A DNA stretch of 64,000 nucleotides from Rhizobium altiplani (GTDB lineage Bacteria > Pseudomonadota > Alphaproteobacteria > Rhizobiales > Rhizobiaceae). Under the pieces are notes generated by a model. That model saw only the letters and a list, made by a program, of their open reading frames with translations. It made no database searches and was not told the DNA's origin. Below, one piece after another: positions 41,565 to 51,095 of this stretch. The DNA lies in assembly GCF_001542405.1 (NCBI RefSeq), contig NZ_LNCD01000138.1, forward strand, positions 124,001 to 188,000, in the 5' to 3' direction. The number at the start of each line of letters is the position of its first letter. Within the stretch, counting starts at the first letter, position 1. The position numbers and the translations under genes were made by a program.

Positions 41565-43661
41565 ATGATCGATCCGCTGCCTGGCGACATCTTTCGCAAA
41601 GCTCAGGTGCTTAACAACACTTACGAGATCGAGGGTATCCTCGGCCGCGGCGGCACAGGTGAGGTCTACAGGGCAAGCAACCGGATCACAGGCCGTGTGG
41701 TGGCGCTAAAGGCGCTGAAACGCGAGCTATCGGGAAACGCCGGGTATCTGGAGCTCATGAAGCGTGAGGAGGAGATGCGCAACATCTCCCACGATGCGGT
41801 TGTGCGCTACACCGACTGCAGCCAGACCGCAGACGGCCACGTCTATCTGGTGATGGATTACGTCGCCGGCACACCTCTCAGCGAGTGGCTCGAACGCGGC
41901 GGGGCGTCGCCTCGGGATCTGCTGGTCGTGGCCCACAGAGTGGCCGAAGGCCTTGTCGCGACGCACGAGCGCAAGATCGTTCATCGCGACCTTTCCCCTG
42001 ACAATATCATCCTTCGCGACGGCAGGCCGGAGGAGGCCGTTATCATCGACTTCGGCATCGCGAAGGACAGCAAGACAGGGGCCCGTACAATCGTCGGCAA
42101 GGAATTTGCGGGCAAATACGAATATGCGGCGCCGGAACAGTTGCATGGGCAGGCGGAGCCACGCTCTGACCTTTATGCCCTGGGCGCTTCGCTGCTTGCC
42201 ACCTTTCGAGGAAGGATTCCTGACGTGGGAACAAGCCCCGGCGAGGTTGTCCGTCACAAGGAACGGCGACTTGATACCTCGGGTGTTCCTGAACCGTTGA
42301 AGACGCTGATCGACGATCTCACCAGGCCGGACCCCGCCCACCGCCCTCCGAGTGCTGCCGCAGTCGTCAAGGAAATCGGCAGATTGCTGCAGCCTGGTCT
42401 CGCCAAGGCACGGCGGGAGACAGGTCATCAAGCGGGGCGCAGGTGGCGGCCATGGCTGGCGATCCTGCCCCTGGTGGCGCTGGCGGCAATCGCCGGGCTT
42501 TGGTTCTTCGGGGTTTTCGAGCATTTGTCCCCGACTGCGCTTCCGATCGCAACCCCTTACAAACTCACGGCCGGGGTGGATGCCCAAAGCCGGCCCATGC
42601 TTGCGGGTGTTGCTCCGGATGCTGAGCAGCAACAGGCAATCCTGTCGGCCTTCAACCGAACGGTCGGGCTTCCTCCGCCCAATGGCGCTCTGACGCTTGC
42701 CCAGGGTGCTCCATCCGAACGGTGGGCGCAGGACATTGACGCCTTGTTCAAGGCCGCCGCTCCACTCGTCGAGTGGAAGCTCGAAGTCGCTGATCGGACA
42801 GCTCGCCTCACCGGTCTGTCGGCGGACAAAGCTGCACGCGAAGAAGTGGTCGCCCACTTTGACGCTGCAGCAAAGGCGACCGGTTACCAGAGTATCGTGC
42901 GGATCGCGGCCGGTCCGCGGGACCTGTCGTCTGACCAGTTGAAACCCCTTCTCGTGCCACTTCAAACCTGCGGTCCGCTCCTCGTTCAACCTCCGGCGAG
43001 CGGCAGCTTTCCTCTCGGCTCGACAGTGGTCGTCCGTGGAAATGTCGCCTCCGGCGATGACGTCGAAGCTTTGAAAAAGACGCTCGCCCCTCGTGTCGGA
43101 GATCGCGAGCTACGCTTCGACGCCACAGTGCTCAACAGCCAGCTGTGCGTTGTTCAAGAGCTGCTGCCAGATGCACCGCAAGGTCAAATGTCGATCGTTC
43201 TCGGCTACGGCGACAGGACCGAACCGAACATGGCAGGCGTCTATTCGGTCGGCGACAACCCGGTCATTGACGTAATTGCGCCGGCCTCGCTCGACAAGGG
43301 ATACCTGTGGGTCGTTATCGCCGACGTCACCGGCAATCTTTTCAATGTTCTTCCGAACATAAAGAGGCCCGATCACGCCCTTGCCCAAATTGGCTCCGTG
43401 TCGGGTGGCATGCGCACTATCCGTGTTGCCTACCCCGCCGCAGAGGGTGCAGCCGATCCTTCCAAGCTCTCCTTTTCCGTCGACGCCACGTTCGGCAGAA
43501 GTCTGATAATTGTCATGCAGACCGACCAGCCACTTTTCTCACAGCTTCGACCAACGACGGAGTCCACCAAGTCGTTTGCCGAAGATTTACGCGCTGCGAT
43601 AGCTAATGGGCAGGTGTCAATTCTCTCGATGAGCACCCGGCTGATCGACACCCGCAATTAA
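41565..43661 (+). CDS. ppkA: T6SS serine/threonine kinase PpkA
   Basis: 698 aa. The kinase domain (about residues 20-280) has GRGGTGEVY, Lys49, HRDLSPDN (140-147) and DFG (162-164). One transmembrane segment follows (about 292-314), and the C-terminal half is a periplasmic region with no clear named domain, ending with a DUF4384-like stretch (AGVYSVGDNPVIDVIAPASLDKGYLWVVIADVTGNLFN). PpkA phosphorylates the FHA protein to switch on T6SS assembly. GGAGG lies seven bases before the ATG. It is the first gene of the core operon. Confidence 0.9.
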   Translation: MIDPLPGDIFRKAQVLNNTYEIEGILGRGGTGEVYRASNRITGRVVALKALKRELSGNAGYLELMKREEEMRNISHDAVVRYTDCSQTADGHVYLVMDYVAGTPLSEWLERGGASPRDLLVVAHRVAEGLVATHERKIVHRDLSPDNIILRDGRPEEAVIIDFGIAKDSKTGARTIVGKEFAGKYEYAAPEQLHGQAEPRSDLYALGASLLATFRGRIPDVGTSPGEVVRHKERRLDTSGVPEPLKTLIDDLTRPDPAHRPPSAAAVVKEIGRLLQPGLAKARRETGHQAGRRWRPWLAILPLVALAAIAGLWFFGVFEHLSPTALPIATPYKLTAGVDAQSRPMLAGVAPDAEQQQAILSAFNRTVGLPPPNGALTLAQGAPSERWAQDIDALFKAAAPLVEWKLEVADRTARLTGLSADKAAREEVVAHFDAAAKATGYQSIVRIAAGPRDLSSDQLKPLLVPLQTCGPLLVQPPASGSFPLGSTVVVRGNVASGDDVEALKKTLAPRVGDRELRFDATVLNSQLCVVQELLPDAPQGQMSIVLGYGDRTEPNMAGVYSVGDNPVIDVIAPASLDKGYLWVVIADVTGNLFNVLPNIKRPDHALAQIGSVSGGMRTIRVAYPAAEGAADPSKLSFSVDATFGRSLIIVMQTDQPLFSQLRPTTESTKSFAEDLRAAIANGQVSILSMSTRLIDTRN

Positions 43662-43704
43662 TTAGAAGCCGGACATACACGGCATTAGTATAGACCGGGA
43701 AGTT

Positions 43705-44919
43705 GTGGTAAAAAGCAAATTGCAAGGGAATACTAGTCGGTTAACGGGGGTTCGGTTGTTCGACTCTGCTCTCTGGTTAAGTCCGCTGGACGGTGTGAAC
43801 CCGTCAGGTGAAAGCTTGCGGAATGACGGACGGTTTCACGAGCTCGAGCGCCTCGTGCAACCGCAGATAGAAATTAGCCGCGACGAGCGCAATAACCCCG
43901 TTTCACGGACCGAGGTCCCGGTCGACTGGTCGACAGTCCTTCGAAAATCTGAAGAGTTGCGCCCCCATGGACGGGATCTGAGGCTCCTGGTGATCGTGAC
44001 GCGCGCGCTTGCCAACGAACAGGGCCTTGCCGGGCTCGCTGACGGGCTGAACCTGATCACTGGAACCTTCGACATGCATTGGAAAACGATGCATCCAGAA
44101 CTTCGCGAGGGCTTGCCACTCCGCGACGCCGCCCTACGTCGGATCAACGCTCTTCTACAGCTCCAGAACGACAAGGATGGCTTGCTCGGCGATCTTCGCA
44201 AGATGACCTTTTTTACGCCGCGCGGCGTCGGTCCTGTGACAGGGCGCGATCTGGATCGCGGGGCGATCGACACACGAACCGTTCTCAGCGAGGCCGCGCC
44301 CGGACTGAGCGAAGCAGAGAAGGCGTCGCTTGTCAGCGCCCATGACCAGTTGCTGAACCGTGTAAGGATCGGTTGCGCTGCCTTTGCAGAACAAACCCCC
44401 GACGAGGCGATTGCGCTTTTCGAGAGCGCAAAGGCTGCGGCGGCCGCAATGGAGGCGCTTGAAACATCGCTCAATCGGCAAATCGGGGAGGATGTACGTG
44501 TCACATTGCCGGATTTGAGCCGGTTCCTGCAGCGAGCGGTTTCCACGCTTGAACGAGTAAAGCCGAGCCCCAGGCAGGAAACCGCAAACGATGAAGTCCT
44601 CGACAGTGAGAGTGCGCCCGCAATAGCCACCACCGCCGCCGCTCCGACTTACATCGGAGCTCCGGCAGTCTTTCCGTCACGGCTTGCATCGCGCGAGGAT
44701 GTCACAAAGTGCATCGACCTGATCATTGCCTTTTACGACCGTACTGAACCGTCGAGCCCCATCCCCCATCTGGCGCGCAGGATCAAACGCATGGTGCCGA
44801 TGGATTTTCTGGAACTCATGGAGGACCTGGCGCCCTCCGGTTTGAAGGAATTCCGGCTTCTGGCCGGCGTGCCGGAAAGCAAGAAACCTGTCCCTGGGAC
44901 GAAAGGTGACCATCAATGA
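43705..44919 (+). CDS. tssA: T6SS protein TssA (ImpA family)
   Basis: 404 aa with an ImpA N-terminal domain (SPLDGVNPSGESLRNDGRFHELERLVQPQI, about residues 26-55) and a long helical C-terminus. TssA caps the growing sheath and tube. GTG start at 43705 behind GGGAAG; no better ATG precedes the domain. Its stop overlaps tssB by 4 bases. Confidence 0.9.
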   Translation: MVKSKLQGNTSRLTGVRLFDSALWLSPLDGVNPSGESLRNDGRFHELERLVQPQIEISRDERNNPVSRTEVPVDWSTVLRKSEELRPHGRDLRLLVIVTRALANEQGLAGLADGLNLITGTFDMHWKTMHPELREGLPLRDAALRRINALLQLQNDKDGLLGDLRKMTFFTPRGVGPVTGRDLDRGAIDTRTVLSEAAPGLSEAEKASLVSAHDQLLNRVRIGCAAFAEQTPDEAIALFESAKAAAAAMEALETSLNRQIGEDVRVTLPDLSRFLQRAVSTLERVKPSPRQETANDEVLDSESAPAIATTAAAPTYIGAPAVFPSRLASREDVTKCIDLIIAFYDRTEPSSPIPHLARRIKRMVPMDFLELMEDLAPSGLKEFRLLAGVPESKKPVPGTKGDHQ

Positions 44920-45452
44920 GCGAAACTAAGGCCAAGGTGATTGAAAGAAACCGGGCGCCTCGCGTCCAGATAGCTTACGAAGTCGAAACCTACGGCAGCC
45001 CGACAACCATTGAATTGCCGTTTGTAATGGGCGTGATGGCCGATCTCGCAGGCGCCTCCCAGACGCCGGAGGCCAGCAAGTCCGTCCGGGACCGCGCCTT
45101 TGTCGAAACGGACGCAAACAGGTTTGGCCGCTTCATGGAAGCGCTCAGTCCACGTGTGAAAGCTCGCGTGAAGAACACCCTTCCCCAACCCGAGGGTGAA
45201 GAGCGCGACGAAGAGCTTGCAATCGACCTGACCTTTACCAGCATGGCTGATTTCGCGCCCGATCGTGTGGCCGAACAAGTCCCGCAGCTTGCAGAACTCT
45301 TGAGAATGCGCCGCCAACTCGAAGAATTGCTCGGCTTCATGGATGGACGCGTCGACGCTGAAAAACGCATCGCGCAACTTTTGAACAATGAGCCCCTGCT
45401 AGCAAAGATCGCCGACCAGGCGCTCGACGATAGCAGCAAGTCGGAGGTCTGA
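44916..45452 (+). CDS. tssB: T6SS contractile sheath small subunit TssB
   Basis: 178 aa, the full-length VipA/ImpB family pattern: RAPRVQIAYEVETYG near the start, LPFVMGVMADLAG and FGRFMEALSPRVKARV. TssB pairs with TssC to build the contractile sheath. It overlaps tssA (ATGA) and is followed by tssC after 3 bases. Confidence 0.96.
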   Translation: MSETKAKVIERNRAPRVQIAYEVETYGSPTTIELPFVMGVMADLAGASQTPEASKSVRDRAFVETDANRFGRFMEALSPRVKARVKNTLPQPEGEERDEELAIDLTFTSMADFAPDRVAEQVPQLAELLRMRRQLEELLGFMDGRVDAEKRIAQLLNNEPLLAKIADQALDDSSKSEV

Positions 45453-45455
45453 ACC

Positions 45456-46964
45456 ATGGCCGAACAGGAAAAAGCCGCTACCACTGGTGTCGCGGAAGCC
45501 GAGGGAGTCGACCTTCAGGAATTCAGCGATCTTCTGGAGAAGGACTTCAAGGTCAAGAAGGATGACAGCGACAAACTTCAAACCTTGGTCAGGAACCTGG
45601 CGCTTGCTGCCCGCGGCCGCGCGGAATCGACCGTCATCTCATCGAACGCGATCAAATCGATCAAGTCCTTGATCGGTGGCATCGACAAGCTTTTGACCGA
45701 GCAGACCAACGAAATTCTGCATGCGCCTGAAGTGCTCCAGATGGAAGGGACATGGCGCGGGCTGTGGTACCTCGTCAATAATACCGAGACGGATCAGAAG
45801 CTGAAGATCCGCGTCATGAACATTTCGAAGGAGCAGCTGGCTGATACGCTTGAGGATTACGAAGGTCAGATGTGGGATCAAAGTCCCATATTCAAAAAAG
45901 TCTACACCGACGAATACTCGATGCTTGGGGGTAATCCGTTCGGCTGCCTGATCGGCGCCTATGAATTCTCGAACCACCCGAAGGATGTCGGTCTGCTCCG
46001 CAACATGTCCGGCATCTGCGCCTCGGCGCATACACCGTTCATAGCAGCCGCCGCCCCTCGTCTCTTCCGCATGGAAAGCTGGCAGGAATTGCCGAACCCG
46101 CAAGACCTCCAACAGATCGTCTCGTCGCCGGCCTATGCCTCATGGCAGTCGCTCCGCGAGAGTGAGGATGCCCGTTACATAGGCCTGACGATGCCGCGCG
46201 TGCTGGCAAGGCTGCCTTACGGAGCAGAAACCGTTCCGGTGAAGGGCTTTGCATTTGAGGAAGAAGTCCAGGGCGATCATCATAAGTATGTCTGGATGAA
46301 CGCGGCCTTTCCGATGGGCGTCAACATCAACCGCAGCCACAAGCTGTTCGGCTGGGGCACGCAGATCCGTGGTGTCGAGAACGGCGGGGCAGTGATCAAT
46401 CTGCCTGTCCACAATTTCCCGACCGACGACGGCACGGTGGCGATGAAATGCCCGACCGAGGTCGCCATTGACGATCGGCGAGAGGCCGAGCTCGCCAAGT
46501 TGGGGCTGATGCCGATCCTCCATCGCAAGAACACCGATATTGCCGCCTTCATAGGCGCCCATTCACTGCAGGATGACGAAACGAGGGCCGGCCGGCTGGT
46601 CGACCCGGATGCTCAGGCCAACGAGAGATTGAGTGCAAACCTGCCTTACCTGTTCCCGGTTTCGCGGTTCGCCCATTACCTGAAGGCGATCGCCCGGGAC
46701 AAGATCGGCTCGTTCAAGGAACGTGCCGACATGCAGATCTGGCTGACGGAGTGGATCAACCGCTACGTTCTCGCCAACCCTGTCTTTGCCGACGAAAAGG
46801 CCCGCGCAAAACGTCCACTTGCTGCTGCCGAGGTTCAGGTTGACAGCGTGGAGGGCCGTCCCGGCTGGTACAATGCCCGGTTCTATCTGCGGCCCCACTA
46901 CCAGTTGGAAGGTATCAACGCTTCGCTCCGGCTGGTTTCGGAGCTGCCGTCCATGAAGTCATGA
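45456..46964 (+). CDS. tssC: T6SS contractile sheath large subunit TssC
   Basis: 502 aa, VipB/ImpC family, with TWRGLWYLVNNTETDQKLKIRVMNISK, GGNPFGCLIGAYEFSN and FAHYLKAIARDKIGSF. The C-terminal end LRPHYQLEGINASLRLVSELP is the usual one. It is the main sheath subunit. Length is normal. Confidence 0.97.
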   Translation: MAEQEKAATTGVAEAEGVDLQEFSDLLEKDFKVKKDDSDKLQTLVRNLALAARGRAESTVISSNAIKSIKSLIGGIDKLLTEQTNEILHAPEVLQMEGTWRGLWYLVNNTETDQKLKIRVMNISKEQLADTLEDYEGQMWDQSPIFKKVYTDEYSMLGGNPFGCLIGAYEFSNHPKDVGLLRNMSGICASAHTPFIAAAAPRLFRMESWQELPNPQDLQQIVSSPAYASWQSLRESEDARYIGLTMPRVLARLPYGAETVPVKGFAFEEEVQGDHHKYVWMNAAFPMGVNINRSHKLFGWGTQIRGVENGGAVINLPVHNFPTDDGTVAMKCPTEVAIDDRREAELAKLGLMPILHRKNTDIAAFIGAHSLQDDETRAGRLVDPDAQANERLSANLPYLFPVSRFAHYLKAIARDKIGSFKERADMQIWLTEWINRYVLANPVFADEKARAKRPLAAAEVQVDSVEGRPGWYNARFYLRPHYQLEGINASLRLVSELPSMKS

Positions 46965-46992
46965 GCAACAGATAGCTGATGGGAGGTTATTC

Positions 46993-47442
46993 ATGAAAAT
47001 TGACGGATTTCTCAAAGTACCTGATATCACGGGACCCAGCGTTCGCGATGGCCACGAGGAAGAAATCGAGGTCTACGGAGTGGAGTTTGAGATGATAGCT
47101 CCCTTCGACCCCAATTCATTGTCGCGCAGAGGCCGCGTCAGCTTGGGAATGGTCAACTTCATCAAGCATTACGACAAGTCCTCGCCCTATCTGAAGAAGG
47201 CTCTCTTCGACAACACGCCTCTGGACGAGGTCAAGTTTTCGGCGCGCAGAACGATCGAAGGCGAAACGAGCGACTACCTGGTCATCACGCTGAAGGAAGC
47301 TTCGGTGACCAACTACCACATGAAGCCAAGTGCCGATGAGCCAGACGTGCTCGAAGAGCGGATCGGTTTCGCCTACAAGAACATCACGTTCAACTATGAC
47401 GACAAGGACGAGGTCGAAATGGATGTCTATGTCGGCAAGTGA
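46993..47442 (+). CDS. hcp: T6SS tube protein Hcp
   Basis: 149 aa with Hcp-family features: KIDGFLKVPDITG at the start, the beta-rich body (VYGVEFEMIAPFD, GMVNFIKHYDKSSPYLKKALFDNTPLDEVKF) and the end FNYDDKDEVEMDVYVGK. Hcp hexamers form the inner tube that is expelled. GGAGG lies six bases before the ATG. Its last codons overlap the tssE start by 20 bases. Confidence 0.93.
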   Translation: MKIDGFLKVPDITGPSVRDGHEEEIEVYGVEFEMIAPFDPNSLSRRGRVSLGMVNFIKHYDKSSPYLKKALFDNTPLDEVKFSARRTIEGETSDYLVITLKEASVTNYHMKPSADEPDVLEERIGFAYKNITFNYDDKDEVEMDVYVGK

Positions 47443-48190
47443 CAGCTGGCAAAAAGGATTGGGACGGGAGGCAAGACCGCCCGGAGGTCACCCGCGGGCA
47501 ACTCGCGAAGCGATCCAGCCGTCACTGTGGGATCGCCTTGTGAACGACCTGCCGGGGCTCAGTTCGGAAATCCATCAACTCCGGCAGGCGATCCAGAACG
47601 AAATGCACGAGGAACGTCTCAACGCGCTGATTGCGGGAGGCCTCCACCAGATCGACGCTGCCACGGATATCAGTTCCGAGCAGAAGAAAAACATCCACCG
47701 TCTGCTCTCTCTGGAGCGACGGCAGGCGGAACTGGAAAGCCGTGGCGTCGTCGTCTCGATCAATGTGCTGCGCGAAGCAGTGCGACGCGACATAGAGGCG
47801 CTTTTTAATGCGCAACGCTTCGAATCCTCGCCACTCTTGACCGACTTCGAGGCCGATCAGGCAGGAGACGACCCTCCATCGCTCGAGGACTTCCCGGAGG
47901 TGCGCCGCAGCGTGATCAATTATGGCGTCCCGCCTTTTTCCGGCCGTTCCTCGCGTGACTTCGACCGCGATGAACTGGCCAAAGAGATCCGAAGCGTGCT
48001 CGCTGCATTTGAACCCCGGCTCAAGGAAAGCGCGACGAAAGTCACCGTCAGTCTTGGCGACAGGGCAGCCGGTCTCAGGATCGACATCGACGCGCTGCTG
48101 CTTACCTCCCCAGCACCAGAGCGGCTGCTGCTGCGCACAATACTCAACCTCGATAACGGTTCGGCGCGGACTGAGCTGAAGGACACCTGA
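47423..48190 (+). CDS. tssE: T6SS baseplate protein TssE
   Basis: 255 aa. The gp25/GPW-like baseplate domain lies in the second half (EDFPEVRRSVINYGVPPFSG, about residues 155-175, then SVLAAFEPRLKESATKVTVSLG). The N-terminal half is about 80-100 residues longer than the usual TssE and mostly helical. Two overlapping ATGs (47423 and 47429) lie inside hcp; GAGG precedes the first. Confidence 0.88.
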   Translation: MSMSASDSWQKGLGREARPPGGHPRATREAIQPSLWDRLVNDLPGLSSEIHQLRQAIQNEMHEERLNALIAGGLHQIDAATDISSEQKKNIHRLLSLERRQAELESRGVVVSINVLREAVRRDIEALFNAQRFESSPLLTDFEADQAGDDPPSLEDFPEVRRSVINYGVPPFSGRSSRDFDRDELAKEIRSVLAAFEPRLKESATKVTVSLGDRAAGLRIDIDALLLTSPAPERLLLRTILNLDNGSARTELKDT

Positions 48191-48192
48191 CC

Positions 48193-50067
48193 ATGGACCG
48201 GGTCTTCCTGGAGTATTACGAGGAAGAACTCACCCACATTCGGGCACTCGCCTCCGAGTTTGCGGGAATGCACCCCTCGATCGCGCGCAACCTCTCCCTG
48301 GACACGATCCCGTGTCCCGACCCCTTCGTCGAACGCCTTCTGGACGGTGTGGCCTATCTTGCTGCGCGCACTCGCCAGAAGGTCGATGCCGAGAGCTCGC
48401 GTTTCGCACGAAGCGTGCTCGAAAATTTCTATCCGGACCTGATCGCGCCTGCCCCCGCAACCGCCATGGCTTTGCTGAAGCCGGGCCAACAGGTCCAGAC
48501 GATGCTTGCAGGGCACCTGGTAAAGCGGGGAACCCGACTGGTCTCGAGCGTCCGTCCTGGAGTGCCCACCCGGTGCATTTATACGACGGCCCAGGACGTA
48601 ACCCTTTGGCCGCTGGCGATAAGCTCGGTTTCCTATATTCAGGATCGAAGCGCGCTTGCAGCGGCCGGGATAGGCCCAATTGAAGGGGCAAGCGGTTCGG
48701 CGGCGCTGAGCGTCATCGTCAATCGAACCGGCAAGGGCAAGCTCAGCGAGTTGTCGCTCGACTGTCTGGATCTGCATTTTGGCGACAAGAGCAAGGCGCC
48801 CCTGCTTTTCGATACGCTCTTTGGCGCTTGCGCGGCCGTCGGCGCCCGCCCTGAAGGGCGCGATAACATTCTGAGCGCACTTCCGGATCCAGAGATGGTC
48901 GGGATCTGCGACGACGAAGCACTGATGCCGCGCACGCGCCAAACATTCGAAGGCTACAGGCTTTTGCGCGAATACTTCATGGCGCCGGAAAGATTTCACT
49001 ATGCGCGCGTGAGAAGCCTGAAACCGGTCGTTCGGCGCTGCGCGAGCGGCTTGGAATTGGTCTTTCTGCTACGGCGTCCCGTTCCGGAGCTTGCGAATAT
49101 CACGGCAAAGGATTTCGAACTCTTCGTAACGCCAATCATCAATCTGTTCGAGCGCAGCTGCAACGTCATTGAACTCGATACACGCCGGACCCGGCAAGTG
49201 CTTCACGCTGATCGCACGCGCCCACGTGACTTCGAAATCTATCGCACAATCGGCGTCGAAGACGCCGACGCCGAAGGCCCTGATGCCGAGATACCGGCAC
49301 TCTTTAGCTTGGGCCAGAACCGTGGAAACGGCTGGGTCTATTTCGCCGAGCGCCGTCCGCGGCGGCCGGGCGAGGACGAATTGCGCCAAGGACAAACTCG
49401 GACATCCTATACGGGCGACGATGTCTTCCTAACGCTTTCGCGCCCTGCCAAGTCAACAGCGGCCCGGCAACTGAAGCGGATTGAGGTTAGGGCGCTTTGT
49501 ACCAATCGCGATCTGCCTATCTTGGACGACACACCGTCCCTTTCGCTCGAAAGCGGCGACCCGGTGGAGACCATCCAGCTCCTTGGGGCGCTGCGGCCGC
49601 CGTGGCCTTCGATTCCAGCGACGCTTCCGGCTGGAGCGGTGGAAGGCTCGAGGGCCGATGAACTCGCCTGGCGGCTCATCGCGCAACTTTCGCTGAATTT
49701 TCTCAGCCTGGCGGAAGAAGGTCGCGGCGTGGATCCGCTTCATGCGCTGCTTGAACTTTACGCGCAGCGCGGGGATCCAAGCCTGAGCAGGCACGTTCGC
49801 GCGATCGCCCGCGTCGAGGCTCGGCCTGTGATCGAGCGCCTGGCAATTGCCGGGCCGATGTGCTTTGCGCGCGGCACTGAGGTTACGCTTCACATCGATC
49901 AATCTGTGCTTGCCGGGCACAGCACCTTGTTGCTTCCAGCGCTGCTGTCGAAGCTTTTTGCGCGCTATTCGGCAATCAACGCATTCGTACGCACCCGCAC
50001 GCGCATCATACAGAAACAGGAGGATGTGCTATGGCCGATAGCGCCGGGCAACCGCTTCCTGATCTGA
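48193..50067 (+). CDS. tssF: T6SS baseplate protein TssF
   Basis: 624 aa, ImpG/VasA family, with YYEEELTHIRALASEFAGMHPSIARNLSL at the start, the typical hallmark of TssF, followed by DPFVERLLDGVAYLAARTRQKVD. It forms the baseplate wedge with TssE, TssG and TssK. It starts 2 bases after tssE. Confidence 0.95.
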   Translation: MDRVFLEYYEEELTHIRALASEFAGMHPSIARNLSLDTIPCPDPFVERLLDGVAYLAARTRQKVDAESSRFARSVLENFYPDLIAPAPATAMALLKPGQQVQTMLAGHLVKRGTRLVSSVRPGVPTRCIYTTAQDVTLWPLAISSVSYIQDRSALAAAGIGPIEGASGSAALSVIVNRTGKGKLSELSLDCLDLHFGDKSKAPLLFDTLFGACAAVGARPEGRDNILSALPDPEMVGICDDEALMPRTRQTFEGYRLLREYFMAPERFHYARVRSLKPVVRRCASGLELVFLLRRPVPELANITAKDFELFVTPIINLFERSCNVIELDTRRTRQVLHADRTRPRDFEIYRTIGVEDADAEGPDAEIPALFSLGQNRGNGWVYFAERRPRRPGEDELRQGQTRTSYTGDDVFLTLSRPAKSTAARQLKRIEVRALCTNRDLPILDDTPSLSLESGDPVETIQLLGALRPPWPSIPATLPAGAVEGSRADELAWRLIAQLSLNFLSLAEEGRGVDPLHALLELYAQRGDPSLSRHVRAIARVEARPVIERLAIAGPMCFARGTEVTLHIDQSVLAGHSTLLLPALLSKLFARYSAINAFVRTRTRIIQKQEDVLWPIAPGNRFLI

Positions 50068-51095
50068 CGAAGGAAGCTACTCCATCCCTTGAGGCATTCG
50101 ACTTCTTCGAGCTCCTGCGACACCTCGAAGACGACGGACAGCTCTTTGGCCAGGCCGGGCGACCGGACCGGGAGCCGGCCCGGCTCGGACAGCACGTGCG
50201 GCTTGGTTTTGCCGTGCAGGATGTCGCAAAGGTCGAGCCGGCCACGGAAAACGCGCCGGCCCGTGTCACGGTGGCAAATATCGGCTTGCTGGGGCCAGAA
50301 GGCCCGATGCCCCTCCATCTGACGCGCTGGGTGCTGGACCGACTTTCGCAGCGGTGGTTCGCAAGGGCGGACATGCGGGAGGTCTCCGATACAACATTCG
50401 TCGATTTCGTGAACATTCTTCAGCATCGCATGATCGCACTCTTTTATCGGGCCTGGGCGGACGCTCATCCGCCGGTTCAGGTCACACGCAAGGACGGCGG
50501 CCGCATCCGCGCGATGTCGGCAGCCCTGGCGGGTCTCGGCTTGTGCGGAACGGGGCCCGGTGAGCCCTCGGAAATCGACGCCACCAAGATCTCCCACGCA
50601 TCGGCCCTCGCCCATCAGGTGGATGGACCAGAGAGACTTACGCTGTTTCTCGCCGACCTGCTGAAAGTGCCGGTTCGTCTTCGCGAATTTGTCGGCTCCT
50701 GGACGTCGATACCGCCAGAGCTTCAGTCACGGATTGGCGGCGTGCATGGGCAACTTGGACGAAGCGCCACGATTGGACCGAGGTCGTTCCAGCGACAGCA
50801 GAGGATAGAGCTCTCGATCGGCCCGCTGACGTTTACCGACTATGTCGCTTTTCTGCCAGGCGGTGAACGGCGCGAAACCTTGCAATCCGCTGTTCGCGAT
50901 CTGGTGGGAGACGGGCTCGACGTCGATGTCAGGCTGGTGCTCAAGCGGGACGACGTTCCCGCGGCCAGGATCGGAGCCCTGCGGATCGGACACATCGCAT
51001 GGCTTGCTCGACCGAAAGATCGCGGTGACGCAGATGACTTGTGCATGCGCACCATCATTGGCTGGCGGCCAAAAATGCCGGAGGCCGCGGCATGA
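50031..51095 (+). CDS. tssG: T6SS baseplate protein TssG
   Basis: 354 aa, ImpH/VasB family, with FDFFELLRHLEDD, GNLG-type motif LGQHVRLGFAVQDVAKVEPA, and the LTRWVLDRL segment. Strong AGGAGG site before the ATG, inside the last 37 bases of tssF, so the two are co-translated. Together with TssF it makes the baseplate wedge. Confidence 0.94.
   Translation: MADSAGQPLPDLTKEATPSLEAFDFFELLRHLEDDGQLFGQAGRPDREPARLGQHVRLGFAVQDVAKVEPATENAPARVTVANIGLLGPEGPMPLHLTRWVLDRLSQRWFARADMREVSDTTFVDFVNILQHRMIALFYRAWADAHPPVQVTRKDGGRIRAMSAALAGLGLCGTGPGEPSEIDATKISHASALAHQVDGPERLTLFLADLLKVPVRLREFVGSWTSIPPELQSRIGGVHGQLGRSATIGPRSFQRQQRIELSIGPLTFTDYVAFLPGGERRETLQSAVRDLVGDGLDVDVRLVLKRDDVPAARIGALRIGHIAWLARPKDRGDADDLCMRTIIGWRPKMPEAAA

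Noticed and set aside
41727..42989. A 420-codon minus-strand frame opposite ppkA
   Set aside because: No recognised domain and it covers the kinase motifs on the other strand; treated as a shadow.
47920..48999. A 359-codon minus-strand frame across tssE/tssF
   Set aside because: Low-complexity translation, no family match, and it spans two well-supported genes.
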